A DNA stretch of 64,000 nt. Origin: Primulina eburnea (Eukaryota; Streptophyta; Magnoliopsida; Lamiales; Gesneriaceae). Numbering within the stretch: the stretch's first letter is position 1; every line of letters starts with the position of its first letter. Below, in pieces: positions 55,395 through 64,000 of the stretch. Under the pieces are notes generated by a model that was not told the DNA's origin, did not search any database, and saw only the letters and a program-made list of their open reading frames with translations. The DNA is taken from contig NC_133109.1 in assembly GCF_022965805.1 (NCBI RefSeq), forward strand, positions 4,131,869 through 4,195,868, read 5' to 3'. The translations under genes and the position numbers were made by a program.

Positions 55395-57770
55395 ATGAGA
55401 TAGATGATTAGCATACACATCGGCCAAGCGGGGATTCAAGTTGGGAATTAATGCTGGGAGCTCTATTTCCTTGAACACGGCGTTCATCCTGATTGGATGA
55501 TGCCCATGTTCTTTTCTTTTTTGCTTTTTACGTTTGGGTCTTTCGCGTTTAACATAATTTCGTGTTGATTCGTGATTTTTGATGTTTTATGTTCCGGAAA
55601 GGCAAACGTTTACCTTTTTTTTTAATCTTGTTCTTCGACCATATGATTTCCCTTCTTTTGTATGATTTGATTGATTGATTGATTGATTGATTGATGGATG
55701 AGTGGTCTCTCGTTGAGTCTGATGTGGGCTGGAAAAGGGATGAATTTAACTTATTTATCCTCTGTCCCCAAGTGAAAATCAACCACAAAGCTAGCTAACC
55801 ATTTTTCTGAATCTGAGATGATCACATTTTTGTCTTATTTGCTATCAAATGTTTTTCAAGTTAAAATTTTTTGAAATAAATTATTTGTGGATTTGCAGCG
55901 ACGCTTTTGTTGGTGTGGCACATGATACTTTCAACACCTTCCTCAGCCAGACTAGCTCCGGAAAGCATCCCCCAAGAGCAATTTTTGTTGATCTTGAACC
56001 CACAGTTATTGATGAAGTTTGGACAGGGACTTATCGCCTGCTCTTCCACCCAGAACAGCTCATCTCCGGAATAGAAGATGCAGCCAACAACTGTACTCGG
56101 GGCCATCATACAGGTAAAGTAGCAATAGCATTGTTATTTGCATAGCTAATAATTCCTGTTTTCACTGACATATTAACGATGACGTCTTTCTCACATGATT
56201 GATAGCTTTAGTTTAGGTAATTTATACGTATCTAATATCCAGGCTTAATATGGTGAATTTGATTGGCAATACACAATTTAACTACAAGCCAGTGCTAATG
56301 TGATTTTGTAATAATGGTGTATTTGCAGTAGGAAAGGAGGTGGTTGTTCTTTGTCTGGCTAGAGTGAGGAAGTTGGCTGACAACTGCAAAGGTTTGCAAG
56401 GGGTTTTTTTTTTTTATTTTTAATGCCGTAGGTGGTGGTACTGGTTCAGGATTGGGTTCTCTGCGTTTGGAACGTTTTTCAGTGTACTAAGGAAAGAAGT
56501 CAAAGCTTGGATTCACTGTTTACCCATCACCTCAGATGCCTTGAAGCAGTTCTTGATTCATTTCATCTGGGGTTCCTTCTGTGGACCTCTCTTCTTGAAA
56601 TTATGTATAGAGCAATATGTCACTTCTCTAGAGATAATTTTTTTTAATTCGTTAGCTATTACAATCTGAACTCCTTGTATCGGTATTACCGTATCATCAC
56701 GCTTTAAGTCCGATAACTCTTAGCATGGACTTTAAGACAGATGAATAAAATTGTAATTTCGGGTTTCATTCCAATTGGAGGTCTACATTGCTGTTGTGGA
56801 GCCTTACAACAGTGTTCTCGCAACTCATTCCCTTTTTTAGCATACAGATGTGGTTGTGCTCCTGGACAATGAAGCCATTTATGATATATGCCGAAGGTCA
56901 TTAGACATAGAAAGGCCTACATATACCAATTTGAACCAATTGATTTCCAAATCATGTAATCCATGACTACTTCTTTACGATTTGATGGTGACGTCAATGT
57001 TGATATTACTGAGTTCCAGACCAACCTCGTACGATATCCTCGGATCCATTTCATGCTATCATCTTATGATCCCGTTATCTCCTCTGAGAAAGCATATCAT
57101 GAACAGCTTTCGGTCCCTGGGTTCACGAATGCAGTTTTTGAGCCATCGAGTATGATGGCAAAATGTGATCAAGACACAGGAAATACATGGCATGTTGCTT
57201 GATGTACCGTGGAGATGTTTTCCCCAAAGATGTCAAAGCTGCTATTGCTGCCATTAAAACCAAACATACTGTTCAGTTTGTTGACTGGTAAGTAAATTTC
57301 TTGTAGCTTTTGGACAATGGTAGCTGATGATGGCGCTTAATTATCAATTTGCGTTTGTTGAACCGTCTCACTTCTAATTTATGATGTTGCAATGTCCACG
57401 AATAATTACAATGAGTTGTTACATAAGATTACCCGTTCTGAAATCGGTTGGCCCGTGGACTCGACAGGTGCCCAACTGGCTTTAAGTGTGGAATCAACTA
57501 CCTACCTCCAACAGTGGTGCCTGGAGGTGATCTTGTTAAAGTGCAACGAGTAGTGTGCATGATCAGCGACAACATAGCAGTCGCTGAAGTTTTTTCACGC
57601 ATTGACTACAAATTTGATCTCATGTATGCCCATTTGTTCATTGGTATGTAGGTGAAGGAATGAAGGAGGGGCAGTTCAACGAAGCCCGCGAAGATTTAGC
57701 GGCTCTCGAAAAGGACTATGAAGAAGTCGGTGCCGAAGGTGCAGATGACGAAGAGGAAGGCGAAGAATAG
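55395..57770 (+). pseudogene. Unprocessed alpha-tubulin pseudogene
   Basis: Recognisable exons: 55395-55502 (ISIHIGQAGIQVGN, with stops at the third codon and after GN); about 55900-56113 ([18 protein letters not shown]); 56330-56545 ([27 protein letters not shown], with a stop); about 56780-57288 ([59 protein letters not shown]); and 57468-57770 ([48 protein letters not shown]). Introns are retained, so it arose by DNA duplication rather than retrotransposition. At least six lesions are visible: nonsense codons, a lost donor after exon 1, a poly-T expansion at 56404, and about 240 bp of foreign or decayed sequence after PSPQ. The C-terminus ends GEE-stop without the usual Tyr. Confidence 0.93.
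55667..55694. repeat. (GATT)n microsatellite in tubulin pseudogene intron 1
   Basis: About seven tetranucleotide units. Confidence 0.9.
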
Positions 57771-58808
57771 TAACAATGATGCATTGACATCTTTGAAGTA
57801 CAAGTTTGTTGAATTAGTAAGGTTGGTTACTCTCCCACCATTTGTGTTATTATATCTATGAATATCATGTTGTGTATTGCTGTTTACCAACTTCTGTGTG
57901 AAAATTTCATGGAACTTTAAAAAATATTTGATGTATGGTTACTTGGTGCTGGAACATCATATTCTATGGTTAAATGCAATCTAAATTCATAGAACAAGGA
58001 AGTAAACAGGGTTCGGCTACTGATCCAGCCGAACTTTTAAAAATTGTACAAACTTAGCTTTTAACAAATCGAAAATTTTTATGAACTAACCAAATTACTA
58101 AAAGTTTATAAAATGGTTGATTCCAACTTTAACGAAACCAAACTAGCCAAACCGAAATAGCCTAAATAGTCAAGATAAACTGAATTAACGAATCAAATTT
58201 GTATAAAACGTCATTTTTCTGAGTGCGGCTGTCATTATGTTTGGTTAGTATGATAGAGAATATGACTGCTGAATAAATATTAACATAAAGGTAATGGTAT
58301 AATAATGTGTAAAGGACGAGACTTTAGTTGATTACAGATGTTTGTTTCATTCCTTGTTTGACTCATTTTCTATGAATAATTTGAGTTATAAATCATCTTA
58401 TTATTCATATATATTGATTTGTGATCCTTATTTCTTACATCTTTCATCTCATCCCATTTCATGAGCCAAATGGTAAGTTATTTTCAAATTGTTATCCCAT
58501 CATAACAACCAACTGATGCTCGCTATATGAGCAGAAATAGTTTCAAAATACCACTTTACCGCACTAATAATCAAATGCTTCATCTCCAAATGTGAAAGAA
58601 AGATTTCTCAATTATCACAGATGATGATTTTGCTACCACCAAGTTAGGTGAAAACAGATCCTAGCACAAAATGTAGCCGAACTAGGTAAAGTCCTAGAAA
58701 CCACAGAGGTATCGGAAAACTTTGCACGAAAAGAAACAGAGAGAAGAACCACATTGTTGTTTGACACATATAAAAAGATATACCAGTCGTCACCAGGGCG
58801 AAGCTATC
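57771..58808. other. Convergent spacer between tubulin pseudogene and TIGR01589-like gene
   Basis: Contains the pseudogene 3' flank (plus) and 3' UTR of the next gene (minus). No gene. Confidence 0.5.
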
Positions 58809-61169
58809 TCATACTTCTGGACTCCCAAGTTCATGATACAAACCGTGGTTATTCCTGATGAAGAAAATGATTAAAAAACAATTAGTGTCAATGATCTCAC
58901 ACACCAAATATATCTGCAATAAAGTAGACACGTACACTTAAACTAACTCACCAGTATGTGTCTTCTGGACAAAAAGGAGTAGATGCTAGTGATCACGTTA
59001 GCAGAGGCATTGTTAGACCATTATAGTTGGATATTTATCCCAAATGTAGGAAATGTGAAATGAAAAGGCATTACCTTCCAAGTATAGGTTATTTTGTTTT
59101 GTTGGTGTAGACGTGATGGATGTACAGTTGCTGCTTAAAGCAGTGATGGATGCATCATCACCTGTTAGAGGAGACAAGTCCTCAAAATATCTGTATGGAG
59201 CAGGATTGCAAGCCAGATTGTCATCATAACCAGCTTCTCCAGTGATAACACTTTCAGTTTTAGTCATCATGGCATCTCGGTTTTGAGGATCGACTAAGTT
59301 TTGAGGACTTCCAAAGTTTACATCATAACCGGACATAGAAACATTTTCTTCAAAGTACCCTGGGTTTGACGGTCCAGCACCAAAAGATATGGGATATTGT
59401 GGAGCAACAGGATTGGAAACATAACCGGTTCTTAGAGTCGGTGATGACAGGATTGATGGTCCAAACTCGGGTCGCTGCTGCATATTCACTGTTCTCAAAG
59501 GTACTATGTTTTGTGGAGCAGCAGAGGGTACATCATCAAAGCGTACAGAATGCATTTTGATATTTTGTCCATCACAAAACGGCGTATTAACAAATCCTTT
59601 TGGAGATGGCTGGATTGACGATACAAAGTTGTGACACACATGTGGTTTCTGCATATCCTCAGCTTTCAATGGAGGTGCACTTGGGGATTCTTGCTGCCCT
59701 ATACACCAAGTAATGCTTAAAACAGGAGATATTATTCATTATATATATATATTTGTGTGTGTGTGTGTGTGTGTGTGTTGAGTTACTGACTGAATAGATT
59801 TACATATTTTAGCCATACTATATTATGTGCATCCGCAATATAATCCTCAAATAGATAAATATTTGTTGGTTAATATTAATAGATTCTTTATATAATTGGA
59901 AAACATGATAAAGATATTTTCCAAGATTAATTCACATGTGTATAAATATATATGTTTGAAAATAACATATTTTTGTCATGAAATTATTAAATAACTTGCA
60001 ATCAATTGAATTTAAACAATCACAGGGCAAAAGTGTCACGCCCCGAGCCCGCACTGACTGTACAATGGGTCCCTATAGCAACTACTTCGTATTCGTCATC
60101 GTTTTACGAAAATGATTAACCCAAGTTGCTATAGAAGTCCATTGTAAGTCATTATAAACTCATTTTAAATATTTGATTTTTTCGATGTGGGACAAGGGTA
60201 TCACAAAAAGTACTTTCATCACATCATTTTACACTCTCTCTTTATTTTCTATACAAGATATAATAGTAGTAGATGATCTAAGTGTTGATATTTCCTGGAA
60301 ACACATTTCAATTTCTATGTCAAATTAAATTTAATCCTTGTGCTGACTTTAAATATAGTCTTTCAAGTGTTAACATCAAAGGGACGACTCTAAATATAGT
60401 ATTAATATATTGTATCGATACTTATAATAGAACTAGTAAATAAAAAGATTTACATGGAAAATGGAAAAGTTTGGAGGTATATAAATAGAAAAGTATCTTA
60501 CTATTTAAAGCGGGTGATGGATCGAATGTGTGCATCGTGCATAACCTACTCACAATATACATCAAGGTCGTCTGTTTTTCAACAAACATGTTGAATTTCT
60601 TTATTTGTTTTATCAGCACCAATCTACAATAATAAGCCCGGAAAAATTCTTCGTTTTCTTGCTCAAGCCGGCGCCAAACTGCAGCAACACAAACCATAAA
60701 TCAAATATCATCTCCAGTACAATTTCACTATTTAAAGTTTTTGGGAAGCTACATGTAGGCTAGATGAGATTAATTCTTGTCTAAAAATATCGTCTAGGAC
60801 GTATAGAACGTCGTCATGACCTCATGGGCCGAAATATGATTTATTTGATTCCGATATCTCAATTTAATTAAGTTCAAATTGCAGAAAAACGATCAGAGTA
60901 GCTACTTATTTCGGTTATATACGGATGGATCTTGTGATCAAACTGGAGAGCATGCATGCACTCTGATTTGTTCATGCTACGCTGGATACACCCCTCTATA
61001 AGATTCTGCACCTGAAATTAGTACATACATGCAAGGACGAATCAAATGTTAGTATAACTCTTGACATTCGAACAAAATTTCATTTTCTTGAACAAGGAAT
61101 ATAGATATGATCTTTCAGAAGCCTTATACTTACTTGGTTTATCAATCGAATCAAGTCGGCACCAGACAT
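58809..61169 (-). CDS. Plant-specific TIGR01589 (A_thal_3526) domain protein, six exons
   Basis: Function unknown; the family is plant-only. Coding exons by eye: 61169-61134, 61011-60906, 60678-60502, 59698-59075, 58964-58952 (a 13-bp micro-exon) and 58854-58809. All junctions have GT-AG and the frame closes exactly, giving 333 residues. The conserved domain occupies about residues 10-90: VQNLIEGCIQRSMNKSEC, WRRLEQENEEFFRAYYCRL, then IKQIKKFNMFVEKQTTLM. The remainder is Pro/Asn/Ser-rich and disordered-looking. The end of the protein (EDTYWNNHGLYHELGSPEV) is assembled from the last two tiny exons, and its clean reading supports the model. The start is short (12 codons in exon 1) but is followed by a strong donor AA|GTAAGT. 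Intron 3 carries a small solo LTR and a GT repeat. Confidence 0.82.
59754..59778. repeat. (GT)n microsatellite in intron 3
   Basis: About 12 GT units preceded by a short AT run. Confidence 0.9.
60034..60205 (+). mobile_element. Small solo LTR, TRIM/SMART-like (172 bp), in intron 3
   Basis: TGTCACGCCCCGAGCCCG...GATGTGGGACAAGGGTATCACA, TG...CA form, flanked by the perfect 5-bp duplication AAAAG (60029-60033 and 60206-60210). Confidence 0.82.
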
Positions 61170-61360
61170 CTTTCTTAAATTCAACCAGAATTCAGGTATC
61201 TAAGTATCCAGCCCCAAGAAAATAATTAATAGTTGCAAAAAGAATCGTAGCAGAAATATTCAAGAACCACATGTATATATACAACAACGCTTTTCAATCA
61301 AGAATTCCATATCGATCCGAATTAAAACCTAAAAAAAGAAAACGAGAACGAACAAAGAAG

Positions 61361-61690
61361 ATAATCCGCCATGAACATGTAATGCACACGTAAAAATATA
61401 TTAAAAAAGAAAAAGACAGTGACAAATGAAAGAATCGAAACTCAGAAACATATTTCTCTTGCCGAATCTGTCAAAGCCGTTTATTTCTGAAAGTTAGGGT
61501 TCAATAGCTGGGAAAAACAAGAGTTTTTTGGCGATAATCCACCACGAATATGTAATGCACACGTAAAAATATAAAAAAAAAAAGACAGAGACAAAGGAAA
61601 GAATCGGAACTCAGAATTATATTTCAGTTACCGAATCTGTCAAAGCCGATTATTTCTGAAAGTTAGGGTTCAATAGCTGGGAAAAAATTT
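61361..61690. repeat. 173-bp tandem duplication upstream of the TIGR01589-like gene
   Basis: Units begin at 61361 and 61534 (ATAATCC(G/A)CCA...), and both end in GTTAGGGTTCAATAGCTGGG. They differ at roughly one base in ten. The AACCCTAAC telobox-like motif on the minus strand is therefore present twice, in the presumed 5' UTR/promoter of the gene. Confidence 0.85.
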
Positions 61691-61930
61691 GCTAGATATC
61701 GAGATATAGTTTAACGAAGTTTGAATTTAGTATGAATCCTATTTGAATTTGGATGGAAGAATTAAATTTTGGAGGGATTCTAAGTTGAGTTCGTGTTTAT
61801 ATATTCTTAAATAATTAATTAATAAAATTAAAAACTAATAATTTCGATCTATTTATAAATTCAATTATAGATTATAAATTGAATAAATAATATTATTATG
61901 TTCACATATCCAAATTGTGAGTTAATATTA
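61691..61930. other. AT-rich spacer upstream of the TIGR01589-like gene
   Basis: Nothing recognised beyond presumed promoter sequence. Confidence 0.35.
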
Positions 61931-63671
61931 AAAATCGATTGGACTACCACTGGTGTATCTTTGCGCACAAGGAGATTCTCGCCCCAAAGACTCCTAGTGG
62001 CACAAGGACTCTCCCAGCCGAGCCCACCTGACCCTAACCATCCCTGGACCACGCCCCGACCCATCCCACGCCCTAGAACCCAAGCTGCGAACCCCTCGAA
62101 CCAAGGACAGCAACCTGCGCGTACACCTTGCTGCCATCCTCACGTTTTTCGTGAGCCAGGACCCAACCGAGCCACCTCCTGAGCCCAGCCCTTCCTACCC
62201 TCCCTGGAACTTCCTAAGGCACCCTCTAGACCACCTAGCCCGCGCCCCTACCGAGCCGCAGCCCCCTTGCACAGCAGCTGATCGGGAGTTGCTTGGGGAG
62301 AGTCCTAGCTTTCGTGGACTCCTCCCCAGCCTGAACCACGAGTCCTAGCAATGCTAGGACTCTTCCTAGGACCTATCCACGACCCTTAGGACCCAAACCC
62401 CAGACCTGGTCGAGACCCAAGCCCCCGTGCAACACAACCGAACCCTTGCATCTTGCACAACCAACACAAACTCACGCTTTCTCTTTTTCTTTTCCACGGT
62501 GGTTCCAGCTTGTTTCTATTTCGTTTGCAGCATTTTTTGTGTGTTCTACGACCCCTAAACTTGTGTAAAACTTTCCACTTAACATCCTAATTCATGGCAG
62601 CCCCTTTAGATACGTATAAAACATGTTTTTGGCACAAAAATCAAGCTTTAAAAATACCCTTCGATGCATAAACGAAAATATAACAAAGTGTCACTTGTTT
62701 TTTATGCAAAACATGTTTAAAAAAATACGATGGTATGATGGATGATTGAAAGAAAGAATATTATGTACTTTTGCGTATTTATCGCACGAATAATCGTTGC
62801 CGATAGAAGAACGACGACGAGGAGGGCGTTGGCTTGATTATCCTTTGGAAGCTTCGAAATTTCCTTTCAAAATTACTGTGTGCGCCGTGTATTTGTCATG
62901 GAGAGAAGTTGTGATTCAACAGGAGAGTGGGCGTGGGGTTGTACTTGTAGGGTAGGTTATGGGGTGAGTTTTGAATATTATATAGTTAATTAATAACTAA
63001 ACAAGCTTAGGCCCATTAGTGAAGTTAAGTAGGTCCATTAGTGTTTAATTGAAATATAAAACTTATTTTGCTTAATAAATTGTTTGTGTGTTTAATAAAG
63101 TTTGTGAATTTAGTCGGGTTGCCAAAACGTTCATGTTTTCTTTTGAAAATCCAACATAGATAAAATTACGTCCTGACGTATAAAATCACATCAAACCCCC
63201 ATATTTTCAAAAATAAGAAAAAGCACCACTCTTAATTTAAATAATTAAAAACAATTATTTAATAATTTTTTTTATTTTTCAGTCATCGGTCTCCGTTCCT
63301 CGATCGCAACTCGAATAACCTTTAAAAATACATTTTAATGCAACCATATAGAAAAATATATTTTAAACATGTCAATATGCACAACATATTTAATCCATAC
63401 AATCAAAACATTTAATTGAAATACACAAAGAATTTAGGCAAAAATTTGTATGAGACGGTCTCACGGGTCGTATTTGTGAGACAGATATCTTATTTGGGTC
63501 ACCCATACAAAAGTATTACTTTTTATGCTAAGAGTATTACTTTTTGTTGTGAATATGGGTAGGATTGACCCGTCTCACGGATTAAGATTAGTGAGACGGT
63601 CTCACATGAGACTCACTCAAAAATTTAATAACTTGCGCATGTGGTTCGCGTGAACCTTAAATTTTTTGGGC
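61931..63671 (-). mobile_element. Ty3 LTR-like sequence, left end undefined
   Basis: The right end reads, on the minus strand, TGTAACGCCCAAAAAATTT, a typical start of Del/Tekay-type LTRs. A TATA-like ACTATATAATATTC on the minus strand near 62975 is followed by CAACCCCACGCCCAC leader-like sequence. The 61980-62430 part is C-rich (CCNAACCC words). I could not find the other terminus, primer site or a target duplication, so the left boundary is a guess. Confidence 0.4.
63437..63618 (+). mobile_element. GAGACGGTCTC MITE, copy 10
   Basis: 182 bp, well preserved, flanked by AAGAATTTA and AAAAATTTA (8 of 9 identical). It sits inside the LTR-like sequence about 50 bases from its terminus, so it inserted later. 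Confidence 0.85.
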
Positions 63672-64000
63672 GTTACAGAAACAATACAATAGTTTAAATT
63701 AAATTAATTTTTAATAATATATACGCTTTTTATTCTCAAAATAATATACATACTTTTGTAATTTAAATTTTATTTATGATAAATTATACATTTCTATGGT
63801 CTTAAGTTTCGAAAATTACGTTTTATATTCACGTAAATATAAATATTTACACATATTCATCCCTTTTTTCCCTCATTGAACTCAAAGAATAATAGAAATT
63901 TTAATTTAAATAATGTATAGTTTATGAATAAGTTCTATAGAATTGAAATTATGATCCAATATACAGATCGCATATTATAAAAAAAAAAAAGATGTTCCAA
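63672..64000. other. AT-rich right edge
   Basis: No gene or repeat recognised. Confidence 0.5.

Noticed and set aside
61898..62348. Pro-rich plus-strand ORFs in the C-rich stretch
   Set aside because: Composition-driven; no start context, no splice structure, and the region appears to be LTR-derived.

Overview
The window is nuclear DNA of a flowering plant (a eudicot). This is shown by intron-bearing plant genes (a NUP35-type nucleoporin, a class I GATA factor, SEC13, a plant-only TIGR01589-type gene and an alpha-tubulin pseudogene) set in a dense layer of plant transposable elements. From the style of the retroelement extra ORFs and the abundant GAGACGGTCTC-type MITE, I would guess the order Lamiales (for example Gesneriaceae). 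That guess rests on recalled resemblance, not on a search.

Layout. 1-6335: degenerate Athila-like Ty3 retrotransposon on the minus strand (gag remnant, protease, RT, RNase H, integrase, then a broken Transposase_32-like ORF). 6336-7550: non-autonomous PIF/Harbinger-like element that ends the gag. 8644-24709: remains of a gag-only Ty3 element (minus strand, LTR at 22692-24709) interrupted by a complete, young Copia/Sirevirus-like element at 9736-20886. The Copia element has near-identical LTRs, a CATTC target duplication, gag, pol, an additional large ORF and, unusually, an antisense gene unit between pol and the additional ORF. 24710-27600: repeat-rich spacer. 27620-31930: NUP35 gene (minus), with a 925-bp hAT-type insertion in its second intron. 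32277-37300: MITEs, three small or solo LTRs and simple repeats. 38065-39274: two-exon GATA factor (minus). 39601-43830: spacer with a run of GC-rich hairpins and several MITEs. 43831-44736: intronless SEC13 (minus). 46227-50028: a 1.83-kb nearly perfect inverted duplication around a 131-bp spacer. 50029-54922: Copia gag remnant and a truncated CACTA element (minus). 55395-57770: unprocessed alpha-tubulin pseudogene (plus). 58809-61169: six-exon TIGR01589-like gene (minus). 61361-64000: duplicated upstream block and LTR-like sequence ending in a late MITE.

The host genes are unrelated housekeeping or regulatory genes (nuclear pore, COPII/nuclear pore coat, transcription factor) and form no pathway cluster. 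NUP35 and SEC13 both belong to nuclear pore biology, but they lie about 12 kb apart with other sequence between, and I read nothing into it. The most unusual items are the antisense transcription unit in the Copia element, the long inverted duplication, the four-hairpin element at 39.6 kb, and a GC-palindrome module shared by two different Ty3 elements.

All gene models were built by eye from reading frames, splice consensus and family knowledge. No alignment, RNA evidence or database search was possible.
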